From: Platynereis dumerilii
Lineage: Eukaryota > Annelida > Polychaeta > Phyllodocida > Nereididae
Length of the DNA stretch: 64,000 nt
NCBI GenBank assembly: GCA_026936325.1
Contig: JAPTHN010000073.1
Span: 1,197,501 to 1,261,500, forward strand
Reading direction: 5' to 3'
A program made the position numbers and the translations under genes. Position 1 is the stretch's first letter. The number at the start of each line of letters is the position of its first letter. Of this stretch, positions 31,394 to 42,392 are shown in pieces. The notes under the pieces are model-generated. The model saw nothing but the letters and a program-made list of their open reading frames with translations, had not been told where the DNA came from and did no database searches.

Positions 31394-31712
31394 CATGTCC
31401 ATGGACCCACTTGCAGATTGCCAACTCGCATAACTGGATACATAAACTTGAAATCTGCATGACAATACCAAACTTACTTGGTTTCCTGTGGCTTTCTGTA
31501 TTCGTTTCAATTGCTGGTAGCTGATTGGTGGACTTCATTTCCAGAAGTGGTGTGATTGCCTTCCATATCAATAGTTCCTGTGAATGGTTGCCCGAAAATA
31601 TATTCACCAACAGTGTTCCAAAGTCATAGTCACCGGCTTTGAAGCCATATTTGCTGCTGAGCGTGACAGCCACAAGGGCCAGAAGAACAGTAGCAAAAAG
31701 GAGACGAGCCAT
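31353..31712 (-). pseudogene. Gene I: decayed family member with intact signal peptide
   Basis: Minus-strand ATG at 31712 gives MARLLFATVLLALVAVTLSS, then KYGFKAGDYDFG, so the signal and first mature residues survive. After that the family reading frame is lost: the region that should encode ATSGNEYDQSAAS is present as DNA (CACTTCTGGAAATGAAG...CCAATCAGCTACCAGC) but translated in another frame as PLLEMKSTNQLPA. The frame then passes through a retained GTAAGT donor (31477) and ends inside the CACTC element. 5' UTR similarity (GATCACTTCTACAATGG) is kept, but no TATA box is visible. A novel secreted peptide cannot be excluded but looks unlikely. Confidence 0.8.
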
Positions 31713-31845
31713 TGTAGAAGTGATCTTGTTTGTAATTTAAGATGAACTGAATATGAATTGAAGTGTGTTCTCTCAAGTACTGAAGAGATGAGAATTCATA
31801 GACAGCCTGGCCGTACTGACATTAATTTATTTTTGTGTTTACATT

Positions 31846-31901
31846 TTCTCAATCCAATATAAATTTTCTCAATCCAATATAAATTTTCTCAATCCAATAT
31901 T
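31846..31901. repeat. Three copies of a 20-bp tandem repeat
   Basis: Unit TTTTCTCAATCCAATATAAA, three near-identical copies. Confidence 0.95.
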
Positions 31902-31980
31902 AATGTTTCCGGAACAATTTGTCCAGTACATCTGAATAAGTAGGCTTAGGGCAGATTTCATGACATGCTGCAAAATTACT

Positions 31981-32350
31981 AGTGATGCAGACCGGACCGC
32001 CTTGGACCGGTCCAGTCCGCGGACCAGCCCTGGACCGTCAAAATACCGTACCACTTACAAAAAACCGGTCCAGTGCTGGACCGGACCGGTAAAGTGCCGC
32101 TCCGGACTGGTCCAGTGTTTTTTCATGTCATAAAGAGTATCGCATGAATTTTTTCATATCTAAAAATGAAATTTATGTCATATATATTGCTTAAACCCTG
32201 ATTTCTATCATAATTTTCGAAATGCCGATGGACCGCCTCTGGACCATTCCAGTAACAAAATCGGACCACCTCACTCTGGACCAGACCAGGACCGGACCAC
32301 TTTTGCAAATACCGGACCACCCTCTAAAAGGTGGTCCGGTCTTCATCACT
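31981..32350. mobile_element. hAT-like MITE filled with GGACCGG repeats, 370 bp
   Basis: Ends AGTGATGCAGACCGGACC and GGTCCGGTCTTCATCACT match as inverted repeats at 17 of 18 bases. AAAATTACT precedes the element (31972-31980) and recurs one base after it (32352-32360), fitting an 8-9 bp duplication. The interior is dense in GGACCGG/CCGGTCC on both strands. Confidence 0.75.
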
Positions 32351-32399
32351 AAAAATTACTTACTACAATTTGGTCCACAAGTTACATTAGCACAATGCT

Positions 32400-33090
32400 G
32401 ATCTTGCAGTTGCATTAGCAGTTACATTAGCAATGAAGAAAAACATACCACTCCAAGTTGTTTATTTTGTTGGTGATCTATATAGGCAAATAATGCACAT
32501 TTTTCTATAAAATTTCAGAATTTCATATTTTAGATTTGCCTAGATAGCAAGAACACTGAGAAATTCCGATGTAAAAGTTGCTAATGTAACATCAGAGTCC
32601 ACTGAGACGGATTGGAGTTACATTAGCATTCTCTCTCATTTTTCCTTTTTAATGATAGTTTATAGTTATGAAAGTAATAACAAATGGTGCCAAACAATTA
32701 TTATAAATGTATTTTGTCAATCACATTTCATTATATTTTGCTAAAGTGTTTTCTGTTGACTCTACAAAGTGCCAAAGTTGGTATGTCAGATGACCAGTAA
32801 GTTTTGCCGTCCATTATTGTCCATATGAGAGATAGAAAAAGTATTTTTTAAGAGCAAAAAGCGGCATATTGGTCGATTCTTTTATTGGCAAGTCTTCCAT
32901 TGGCAACTGGCGCTGAAAAATTCAAGCTCACACAAATAAGCGGAAGACCCAAGCAGCAGAGATGCGATCCCTAAAGTTCCTGAACATCAATTCCTGCAGC
33001 CTCTCAACAACACATCCTGTGTGGCACTATGGTGATGACCCAGTCCAGGTTACTAAGGCACAAGTGAAGGCTTCACTCCCGGTGGGTAGA
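32400..33090. other. Intergenic, no gene recognised
   Basis: AT-rich with 'ttacattagca' words repeated several times near 32380-32630. No gene. Confidence 0.4.
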
Positions 33091-33097
33091 CACCTGG

Positions 33098-33367
33098 GGT
33101 GCCGGAAGGAATCGCGGGCGGCAGGGGCGATCAGATGAAAAAGGGCAAATCATATTTTCGTCAACTTCACATGACAAAAATTTTGATAGAGAGTTATTGA
33201 AAAATTGAGTATATACTTACTAATTTGTGCCTAAAATAGATAAAATAAGGCCTAATAATATGTTTTTCTTTAAGATCAAATGGGCACCCTTGCCCCCCCC
33301 CCCCTGCCCCCCTTGGGCAAGGGCAGGAGGGGAATTGCCCCCCCTGCCCCGCTGTTCCAGCACCCCT
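33098..33367. mobile_element. GGGGTGCCGGAAGG-type MITE (full copy)
   Basis: Left end GGGGTGCCGGAAGGAATCGC, right end CTGTTCCAGCACCCC. The interior is AT-rich and the right part has CCCTTGCCCCCC/GGGCAAGGGCAGG. Other copies: 56405-56665 (full), 55738/57110 (split) and 1400-1500 (half). Confidence 0.75.
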
Positions 33368-33456
33368 GTAGACACTCCCTGTCCTCACTAAAATGTGCAG
33401 GGAAAAACAGAGGGAAACGTGCCCTCTATGTGAAGATGAAGCTGAGACTGCTGAAC

Positions 33457-33640
33457 GAAAAAGTTCGGGACAAAATTTAGTTTTTTAGATTCAAAATGGA
33501 TTTTTGAAAACCGAATTTCAATGCAAAACCAACATGGATTTTTTTAAAAATCCATGTTGGTTTTGCATTGAAATTTGGTTTTTCAAAAAACCATTTTGAA
33601 TCTAACAAACCAGTTTTGTCCCCAAATTTTTTATTGTGTG
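33457..33640. mobile_element. Foldback MITE, CACTCTAAAAAAT family (copy 3, decayed ends)
   Basis: Same GACAAAATT...GATTCAAAATGG...CCATGTTGGTTTTGCATTG palindrome as at 4652, but both outer CACTCT ends are eroded. Confidence 0.8.
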
Positions 33641-33727
33641 ATGAAAGAAGACTTGTGGCAGACCGAAGACATAACAAGTTGACTGGTCTTCAGTCATCAC
33701 AATCAACGAAGTATCCTTCTGTACCCC

Positions 33728-34611
33728 ATTGTATCAATGCTAAACATTGGTTATCTTTGCTGGGTTAAGAGATTTAACCCATGTTAGTTACTCACCGTGA
33801 TGTATCAACAAATCCCTGGGTTAGTTGTCGTGGAAGTTAACCAGGAAAGTTAACCCAGCTTTTTCCTGTGTTAAAAGTTGTGTTAAGCCTCCTCCTTGTC
33901 CCAAAATGGGGTGTAAATCCAATAATATTGACCAGCAAGTGAACAAAAAGCACTGAAAACGTTTGTAAACAAACAATCATCGCGAACTAAGTGACGTCAA
34001 GCCATGACGTCACTCAATGACGTCACCTGATGAAGTCACTTGTTTGTCAGTTCATGACAGCAAAAAAATCGCTGGTCCGAAAAATTTCATCGTCAGAAAA
34101 TAATTTCTTAAAAATTCAATTTTGGTGCAAACAAGCTAAAACTCCTACACAATGTGAGGGCATTAATATATATCTTGAACAGATTTTATTCGCCAGCTCT
34201 TTGAAGTTGGTCATGCGAAAAACTGTTTAACCTCTGTTCAGAGGGTTCTGTAATAAAAATGGCTCGGTCGAATTACATGCCGAGTTCAGCGAAGGTGCAT
34301 TTGGTATCCAATAAGATGCTGTAAAAATTTGAAGTGTGTATCTTGAAAACTGAGTGAGTTATTCCATTTTTACTGCAATGGAAATGGTTTTTACAGTCTT
34401 TTTTTTTCCCGTGTCAAATGACGCTCTAATTTTCGGGAAACCCCCGGGAATCCCCACCAAAATTGGGTTAAATGTTCCTTATAAAAATAAAAAGATAACC
34501 TTAACCACTTTTGTGTTGATACATCACAGGCTAACACAGTTTTGTAAACCCCGTTAACTAACACAGAAAATCACTAACATGGGTTAGAGTTAACCCACTC
34601 GTTGATACAAT
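33728..34611. mobile_element. DNA element with ATTGTATCAA ends and TTAACCC subterminal repeats
   Basis: Left ATTGTATCAATG, right GAGTTGATACAAT-type complement (CGTTGATACAAT). GGGTTAA/TTAACCC and CATGTTAGTTA words repeat near both ends. 884 bp, no transposase. Contains the CRE cluster at 33991-34025. Confidence 0.55.
33991..34025. promoter_or_regulatory. Cluster of three TGACGTCA (CRE-like) sites
   Basis: GTGACGTCA at 33991, TGACGTCA at 34005 and 34018, with a further TGAAGTCAC just after; GTAAACAAAC lies 25 bp upstream. The sites sit inside an inverted-repeat element, with no nearby gene to serve. Confidence 0.5.
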
Positions 34612-34649
34612 CCGGTACTGGGAGGATCCTCTGCGATGGCCTGGGCAAG

Positions 34650-37420
34650 ACGGCGGGGCCCAAAAAACCTGACCAGGAGGGTTCTCCTACCTGAGAGGAG
34701 GAACGTTTACACAAGTACCAAGTAAGTAACATTCTCCAAAAAAATATTCCCCCAAAAAAAGAATTGTTCGAAAACAAAAATTTCCCAAATAGAATAAATA
34801 ATCTTTTTTTCTCATAACCTTTTTTTTGACATTTTCTTTTAGAATATTACCTTTCCACCATATTTCTCTTTGTCCCGATTTTTTTCTCTCCAAACTTTTA
34901 CTTGAACAAACCTGAATACAAAAATGAATTTTGAGAGATAATTTAGATACTTACAATTTAGAATCTTTAAAATGCATTTTTTTGCATTCGGGCGGTGCCG
35001 TCTTCATGCTTTGGCATTTACATATTACTCTTTCCAATCGCCTCACTGTATAATTTATGACATAATTCAAAATCTGAGCTATTGCCGGAAATTAATAATC
35101 TGGGAGATTGCATCCTGCTAATGTTTATCTCAAGTCAATGATGTTTACTATAGGCCTACATTACATACATGACAAGAATATCATCAGAAAACCAAAGAAA
35201 CAAAATCAAAATTACTCTAAATGTATTTTGTAGTCGGGAGTTTTTAATTTTTGACTACAAAAAGCCCCCTAATCCAAATTACTACTGTCAAAATGGGAAA
35301 TCAGAAATCTTTATATAATATGCATTTGAGTGGATTTATGACAAAACAAGATTTCCGTCGAATTGTTAATGAAATGGAGTTAATCCAACATAAGGAAAAT
35401 GGTCTGAGCATAACAATTGAAAGAAAATACTGAAATTCCAATGAACTTATGAAACGTTTTCGGAATGCTTGAATTTTTGACATGAGGCTGCAGCAAAATA
35501 ACTGAAGGCATCTGGAAATCATCTCTTTCATCATCTTTTTCCACCATCAGCTGTCACCACTCCTGAATGTTAAGTAATTGCAGTCCTCGTCACACTTACG
35601 TGGAATCTCAAGTTCTTTTCTATGCTGTTGAACTGAGATATGTCAGAGATGACTCTATTCAAGCATTGCATTATATGTAAATTAACTACGAGCTGTGATG
35701 TAATTTCAAACTGGGTCACATTCCCCAGCTTCCAGACAATGTTGGTCCTTCTGAACTAAGCGTCACAGTTTCAACACAGTGTCAGACTGAGGATTTGGTC
35801 AGGGATAGCCCCTACAACCACGTCATAACAGCTTGATAGCCAATGGGCTGACAGTAAACTACGCATCACATTTCAAACATTGATATATTGAAGGAAGCAT
35901 TACATTTGTGATCCCAATGATTTATCACAGGTAGTGCAGTGTCTTGTGTAATTCTGTAGGCTATGTTTGCAAAAATTGATTTTTTGCAGATTCGGGTTCA
36001 TTGGGCAACCTTCAGCAAAATATTGAGTGGTACGAATTTTCCCGCCATTTATTCCCCTTCTGTGGGGTAATTTCAAAATGGCGGCCAATATCACGGACAA
36101 ATATTTTTTTTCTTATATTTCAGTCCCTCATTAAGATGGAGTAACAAGTTAAAGATCGTTTTTTATATTTCTTTGGTCAAGGAAGACATTTTGAAGGGTT
36201 TCAAAGCCATACCTGCAATATTTGGTGGGTTAAATCCGAAATGGCCGCCAAAATGGTTGCCCAATCGGTGACATCTCATATCTCAGCCCCTAATTGTCAT
36301 AGAGTGATACTGAAAGGTCATTTAATTATGTTTTGAACAGTTGTTTTCAGTTCTGACTCAATTAATACTAATCCGATTTGATGATTTTTGTATGATGCTA
36401 AAAGTATTTTATATGTCAATTTAATACAGACATTTTCTGCACATATATTCATAAATAATGATTCTAAAATGGTTATTTATCTTGAAATAAGACCAATGCT
36501 CCTTCTTGAATCAAACAAAACATTTAGTAGTAGCCCAAAAAGGAGCATAGATATACCAAGCTCCTTTTTGCACTGCCTGGTTTCTGTAGTTATTCAGAGC
36601 AAAAATGAGCTTAGAGCTAGTATTTTTGCTATCATTGTAAAGTTAATTCCAGTGCCAAAAGCTGCATGATGGCACTATGCTCCTTTTGCATTGGGTGAAA
36701 AGGTGCTCAGTTGAACTAATTCCTGCATTGCATTGGCCAAATATTCTAATGTCAGAGACAAAATAGTCCTACAGAAACTTGAAAATTTCACTTTATTCCC
36801 CATATAATGGAATCCTGCACTTTGACCTGCAACATCTCCTTTTGTTAATCCCACTTTGTTCCAATATTCACAGATATTGATCTCAAGGTCTTTAACTTTC
36901 TAAAAAATGAAATAATTCAAAAAGTCCCTCAGAGGTGGGTATCTATGTGTTTTTTTATTTTTTCGAAAAATAGTATTTCTTATTATTTCTTTGTTAACTC
37001 ATCGGCACTTCACTGGGCTCTAGCAGAAAAAAAAGTTGCACGGAAACCAATCTTTCTTTCTTCCGTTTTGGATGCCTGCTGACCCATATCAAATAATAAA
37101 AAGTTATGAACGTATATTTGATGGAGAATTTTTTAATAGTCACCTGCATTCCTTGCCTTAAATATGATGGGAGGGATCATACCGAGAAAGAAAGAAAAGA
37201 GTTTTCTACAACTAAGAAAATGTTCAAAGAATATGTAACTTGTGAGTAACTTTGTGGGTGACAAATTAATACAAATTGAGTATCTCCAATGGCGTAACTT
37301 GGGAGTCTCCTGTGGCGTTACTGGGGGGGTCTCGAGCTTGGGTACTCAAGAGAGAGCTTTAAGTACAATAATACAATTATTGTTTCTGTCAAGCAAAATA
37401 TTGATAGTTAATAGATATTT
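34650..37420. other. Long intergenic stretch, no gene recognised
   Basis: AT-rich; short frames at 35251-35534 and 36388-36669 have no promoter, signal peptide or splice context and read as chance frames. The GC-poor composition is uniform. Nothing was supported. Confidence 0.5.
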
Positions 37421-37426
37421 TTTTAC

Positions 37427-37670
37427 ATTTTGCTAGTTCTCATATATTGAGCAAACAACAGACTTTGCCCTTTTCTGGGAGATTAGGCAGTTTTAGTAAA
37501 TTTTAGTGCCTTTTACTAGAATCGCCAAATCTTTTGATTGCTAAATATCTAATACTTGCAATTCCACATCAGGATGACTTGTACATAAATACAGCATACT
37601 AGCAATGTTATACTATAATTGAATTGGTTTCTGGTCCAAAAATGTAAGATTGTATGATTAATCATTACAC
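37427..37670 (+). repeat. Dispersed repeat, copy 2 (partner at 12236)
   Basis: Same word order as 12236-12535. Lies about 70 bp beyond the gene J poly(A) signal. Confidence 0.7.
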
Positions 37671-37734
37671 AGTGTATATGTAACCATTCAAGTGGAAATA
37701 GACATGCAGTGAGAAAAATGAACACATTGGCTTT

Positions 37735-37826
37735 TATTTTTAAAAATCTTTATTAACCAACACATGGGATGACAGCAGGGAACTGTAGCAGCGATGGATT
37801 TTGTCGTCGATGACATTTTGAGAATT
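37735..37826 (-). other. 3' UTR exon of gene J with poly(A) signal
   Basis: Minus-strand acceptor CCCTTTAATTTTCAG ends at 37827; AATAAA at 37754-37749. The intron is 100 bp. Shares GTTAATAAAGAT with K and L. Confidence 0.82.
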
Positions 37827-37931
37827 CTGAAAATTAAAGGGATCAGATATCATTGTTTTGAAAACATTATCACAATATGAAAATCAATATGAGTGGGGTG
37901 ATATGGCACCAACTGCCAAAACGTACCAAGT

Positions 37932-38246
37932 CTAGTAAGATCCGTACTGGCTTCCGTAGTTGCCTCCATATCCAGAAGCACTATTACGACCGTACTGGTT
38001 GCCATAGTTACCATAGCTGGCAGCTGATTGGTCATACTCATTTCCTGAAGTGGCATAGCTCTTTCCCTTGTTGCGGTAATAGTTTCCGTAGTTTGCGTTG
38101 CTAGCACCATATCCAGAATCATAGTTGTTGCCTTGGTTACTGCCATAGTTACTGGCTTGTTGACCATGGGGTTGGTAACCATAGGAACTGCAAAGAGCAA
38201 CAGCCACAAGGGCCAGAAGGATAGCAGCAGACAGGAGACGAGCCAT
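37932..38246 (-). CDS. Gene J: secreted Tyr/Gly/Asn-rich protein, 104 aa
   Basis: Signal identical to A. Mature: SSYGYQPHGQQASNYGSNQG, NNYDSGYGASNANYGNYYRN, KGKSYATSGNEYDQSAASYG, NYGNQYGRNSASGYGGNYGS, QYGSY. It differs from L at only two residues near the C terminus, so J and L are very recent duplicates or have undergone conversion. Stop TAG; donor CTTG-GTACGT. J is the first of four same-strand genes (J, K, L, M). Promoter-proximal DNA is shared with K for about 240 bp, up to about 38490. Confidence 0.93.
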   Translation of the reverse strand: MARLLSAAILLALVAVALCSSYGYQPHGQQASNYGSNQGNNYDSGYGASNANYGNYYRNKGKSYATSGNEYDQSAASYGNYGNQYGRNSASGYGGNYGSQYGSY

Positions 38247-38278
38247 TGCAGAAGTGATCTTGTTGTAACTCAAAGAGG

Positions 38279-38350
38279 AACTGATGATCCAACTTGTGTC
38301 GTCTTCCTATTTATACTCTTCTGATTTGCATCACTGTACAATTTATGACA
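38279..38350 (-). promoter_or_regulatory. Promoter of gene J
   Basis: TATAAATA at 38315-38308 is 31 bp upstream of TCAGTT at 38284-38279. GTCATAAATTGT (38349-38338) sits about 23 bp upstream of TATA. Confidence 0.85.
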
Positions 38351-38799
38351 CAATTCATAACCTGGCTATTGTATTCTGTGCTAATGTACATGTCAGGTCA
38401 TTTGCTATGTGATGCAATGATGAAATGGTTTGGAAAATATGTGAATTCAGTCACTATTACGCATCACAACTGTACCTGTAACAATCGGATCCTTGCCAGG
38501 CAAAAAATTAACATGGAAGAGATACGAAAAGCCACTGAGCGCCCCGTATTCACCCCCTACAATTGCCCCCCTCAGGCCATTTCTAGATATGCCCTGCTAA
38601 AGTATTTTGCAATTTCCCAAAATTTTGAATTTTTGAGATGGTTCACTTTGCTTCCCATGGATCCAATTACTGGGCCAGTAATAATAACGAATACAGAATC
38701 AATGTTAAAGATGGGTATGGCTGTACCGTTCATATTTAATGATTTAATTGTACTTTTTCCGACCAAAAATATAAGTTGACCTTTCTCTTTTTTTTTACA

Positions 38800-39360
38800 G
38801 AAAGCTAGAAGTGCCAAATTCCACAGGTCAATGAAAAGCCTGTCGCATGAGCAACAAACTATAGGAGTAAATAATTTCCAAAAGTTCTTAGAGAGGAGTA
38901 ATAATGGAGCATCAAGCTATAAGCTATAAGCTTTCATCAAGAAACAACTGAAATACAGAGGTCTAACACAAATTTCACAAATGCAAGGGCATCGCATAAT
39001 AATTTCAAGTTGACTGTACGTAAGACATAAGCAGTCATTTTGGTTGTCATCAAATTTGAGTTCATAATCAGTGCACCCTCCATCAATCATCAAATTAGAT
39101 TCACTTGGGTGATCATTAAATGCTCAAAAAAGGATTGTCTGATTTTTGGATCACCTGGTGTCATTAACCATGCAATATTTCCAGGATGTAACGTCTAAAT
39201 GTAGCTGGCTGCTTGCATATATCCAGAAAAAATTACTGTTTGAAGCAAATAATACAGGGACATTCAAATGATGGTTTTTTTGTTCCTTGGTCACCTCGCC
39301 ATTCAAATTTTCTTTTCAAAACTGGCAACTAGACTGAGAATCTACTATCAGTCTATTCCT
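38800..39360. other. Intergenic, no gene recognised
   Basis: AT-rich; the short frame at 39268-39564 overlaps the start of the K/L duplicated block and has no gene signals. Confidence 0.4.
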
Positions 39361-39589
39361 GAAAAAGTATCTTCTGGCTTACACAATGACGGACTGAACA
39401 ACTTCCAGGCCATTAACATGTCTCTTTTGTCAAGTTCTTCACTTGTTCACATTCATTTTGTCCATTTCTTACTCCAAACAGAAACAGCCGCTTGTTCTTC
39501 ATTAATAAATAACAAATTTTGGACTCAAGTACAGACTGAATATATGTTGTCAGGTATTGGTTAAGCTGGCATCAAGCACAAATAATCAT

Positions 39590-40180
39590 ATTTATCCCAT
39601 GTCTAGCAAACTTTTGTCCCTGATACTGAGTTTTTCCCAGGTAAATACCAAATCAGAGAGGGAAATAAGTGAGTATTGAGAGGGACAAATATCAGTACAC
39701 CCAATCAGAGCTCTTCAATAAATTAGCTTAGGGGGATATACTAATTTATTCATTAGATGGCAGGGATATACTGAAACTGACAAATCAGAAAACAGCATTG
39801 CCTCATTTGCATACCACCATCAACAAAAAGACGTTGTACATGACCCTCTGTATACCATGTTTATTAACATAACAAACCAGCATATTTTTTTATTGTTATG
39901 ATTTAAGGCAATTAAGTATTGCCAATTAAGGATTATTGATTTTTTGTAGCACTAATGCATTCACATTAAGTGCTTCAAACTGTTTTACATGTATAAAATA
40001 AAAGTATTAAAAAAAAAAAGACATGGGATAAAAAGGTTATATCATGGGTGGGGGCAGTATATCCCTGTATAGTCACCCTCGACCCAGTATATCCCTCGAC
40101 CCTTCGGGTCTCGGGATATACTGGATCTTGGGTGACTATACTAGGGATATACTGCCCCCACCCATGATATAACCTCATAG
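39590..40180. mobile_element. Foldback insertion specific to the gene K block
   Basis: TTATCCCATGTCT at 39592 and AGACATGGGATAA near 40020 are complementary, and the segment ends in the CTCGG-type palindrome at 40040. The collinear gene L block lacks this DNA near 43730. Exact ends are not fixed. Confidence 0.5.
40037..40175. repeat. Nested palindrome with CTCGG linkers (copy 3)
   Basis: Outer GGTTATATCATGGGTGGGGG/complement, middle CAGTATATCCCT-TATAGTCACC/complement, inner CAGTATATCC/GGATATACTG around CCCTTCGGG. Linkers CTCGA, CTCGA, CTCGG and CTTGG lie in the same orientation on both sides. Confidence 0.8.
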
Positions 40181-40974
40181 TATCACGTGTGCATAAAAAT
40201 TTCAATTCACTTTTTTATAAATAAATTTTGATTGACCTTAAACAAATTTTGATTTACATTTGTTAGAACTGATTTATCTTTGATATACCTCATAAAATTT
40301 TGATTTACCTTTATAAGTTTAGATTTATCCTCAAATTTTGATTGTATTATACGGATTTATATAGCGCTAATTTCAGTATTCTGTTGATCAGCGCTTTTTA
40401 AGTTGAAATCACTTGCAGGAATTCTGACTTAATTGGATTTTTAGATTCTTTCTAATGTTTTCTTATGTCTATGCAGTTCCCAATTTTTCTGGCAAACTCT
40501 TTCTCAACTTTGTTACCGCACAATAAATGCCTGGTCTTCAAACTAATTTTTGTTGCATGGGGCATGTTCCGCTAACAGCGGCTTGTGGTTACTTCTCAGG
40601 TTATGTTCTTGACTAGATTTTACTTCAATAAGTTCTTGAATATAACGGGGTGTCTGGTTTTTCACTGCCCTCCATGTCATTGTCAGCAATTTGAATTGAA
40701 TTCTTGCTTTATCATTCATAAACTTTGCTTTACCTTAATAAATTTTGATTTGCCTTGATAAATTTTCATTTCCCTTAGTCCACTTTGATTTACATGCTTA
40801 TGTGCACATAAATTGTGAGATTTCTTTGAAGGAAACCATGGTAGACTTTGTTATATAAACTTCAGTCAACATGGGCAATTACATAGCATTAAAATTGATT
40901 TATATTAGACTTACATTTTTCCCTTAATAATGTTCGTGGAAAGATCAAAGCAATTAGAGACACATAAGCACTGC

Positions 40975-41070
40975 ATTTTTAGTTTGATCTTTATTAACCA
41001 AAGTATGGGATGTCAACATGGAAGTCTTTGAGCGATGAAGATTTTTCACAGGATGAAATCTTAGGAAATT
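40975..41070 (-). other. 3' UTR exon of gene K with poly(A) signal
   Basis: Acceptor CGTTTCATTTTCAG ends at 41071; AATAAA at 40995-40990; intron 90 bp. Nearly identical to the gene L exon. Confidence 0.85.
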
Positions 41071-41165
41071 CTGAAAATGAAACGAATGAGGCATCACCAC
41101 TTTGAAAAGATTTTGCATCAAAAGGAATTGTCAAGTAAGTGACAAAATGTCAAAACTTACAAAGC

Positions 41166-41480
41166 TTAGTAAGATCCGTATTGGCTTCCGTAGTTTCCTC
41201 CATATCCAGAAGCACTGTTGCGGCCATACTGGTTGCCATAGTTACCATAGCTGGCAGCTGATTGGTCATACTCGTTTCCAGAAGTGGCATAGCTCTTTCC
41301 CTTGTTGCGGTAATAGTTTCCATAGTTAGCGTTGTTGGCACCATATCCAGAATCGTAGTTGTTGCCATTGTTACTGCCATAGTTACTGGCTTGATGACCA
41401 TGGGGTTGGTAACCATAGGAACTGCAGAGAGCGACAGCCACAAGGGCCACGAGGATAGTAGCAGACAGAAGACGAGCCAT
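41166..41480 (-). CDS. Gene K: secreted Tyr/Gly/Asn-rich protein, 104 aa
   Basis: Signal MARLLSATILVALVAVALC has two changes (Ala to Thr, Leu to Val) relative to J. Mature differences from J: His after PHG, SNNGNNYD and GANNANYG. The C-terminal half is identical. The exon ends TTT before GTAAGT, lacking the usual G at the last exon base. Stop TAA. K sits 3.2 kb downstream (in window coordinates) of J on the same strand, in the duplicated block shared with L. Confidence 0.93.
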   Translation of the reverse strand: MARLLSATILVALVAVALCSSYGYQPHGHQASNYGSNNGNNYDSGYGANNANYGNYYRNKGKSYATSGNEYDQSAASYGNYGNQYGRNSASGYGGNYGSQYGSY

Positions 41481-41512
41481 TGCGGAAGTGATCTTGTTGT
41501 AACTCAAAGAGG

Positions 41513-41587
41513 AACTGATGATCCAACTTTTGTCGTCTTCCTATTTATACTCTTCTGATTTACATCACTGTATAATTTATGACTCAA
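41513..41587 (-). promoter_or_regulatory. Promoter of gene K
   Basis: TATAAATA at 41549-41542 and TCAGTT at 41518-41513 (31 bp); GTCATAAATTAT at about 41584-41573. Nearly the same as the J promoter out to about 41720. Confidence 0.85.
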
Positions 41588-41729
41588 TTCATAACCTGGC
41601 TATTGTATTCCATGCTAATGTACATGTCAGGTCATTTGCTGTGTGATGCAATGATGAAATGGTTTGGAAAATTTGTGAATTCAGTCACTATTACGCATCA
41701 CAACTGTACCTGTATAATTTGTTCCTTGC

Positions 41730-42380
41730 CAGGCAAAGCGGACAAACCCTGTTTTTTAAAAAATGTCCATGTTTGAATAATTTTGGGCATTAAATTATAC
41801 CCTCTGTCATATAATAAGGTGACCTACCTTAAATTCCAAATGCAATGCAATTTTTTTAAAGGGGTGAACCAATCCAATGTGGTCATAAGCCCGGGAAAGT
41901 CACTAGGCAAAGTGAACCAACCCAAATATTTCCAGGCAAAGTGAATCAACCCAAATAAAGAGTTCAACAAAAATAAGTCCCCCTTGAGGAAAAGTTGAAC
42001 ATCTCCAAGACCTCTTTTCTGATTTCTTTTGCAGTTTACCAATTTGTAGGCCAGTATATTGATATCGTATCTGTGTTTTTGTAGCTTGATTGATTGATTT
42101 TCGTCTGTGCAAGCAGACACTGAGTGCACTCACCCTCTAAGTCCATCTTTTAAAAAAGTGTGAAATTTTGTCTTTTCCCACAAGAAAATTGCAAAAGCAG
42201 AAAATCCACTAAAACTTATTCTTTTGTCGACTACATATGACTGAGAAACAAATTTTCTTCAATCACTTGATGAAGTATGTCCCAGCCGTTGGCCCAATTG
42301 GTGATATTAGTCATTATCAATAGGAAAAGCCAAGAGACAGGCTAATTTTTTCAAAAATGACAAATGGACTGAGGATCAAC
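41730..42380. other. Intergenic, no gene recognised
   Basis: Contains a few CCCAAATA/AAGTGAACCAACC repeats near 41880-41960. No gene. Confidence 0.4.
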
Positions 42381-42392
42381 AATTCTCATTTA

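Larger units (their letters stand above)
39365..41725. repeat. Segmental duplication block containing gene K
   Basis: Collinear with about 42770-45985 around gene L: CTTCTGGCTTACxCAA..., the TTTGATTTACC/TTTATAAATA tract, ATAGCxCTAATTxCAGTA, GACACATAAGCACTGC, gene and promoter. Each block has insertions the other lacks. Confidence 0.8.

Noticed and set aside
38294-38779. 161-codon open frame upstream of gene J
   Set aside because: It runs through the J promoter and DNA shared with the K promoter, then a degenerate repeat; the frame is not preserved in the K copy.
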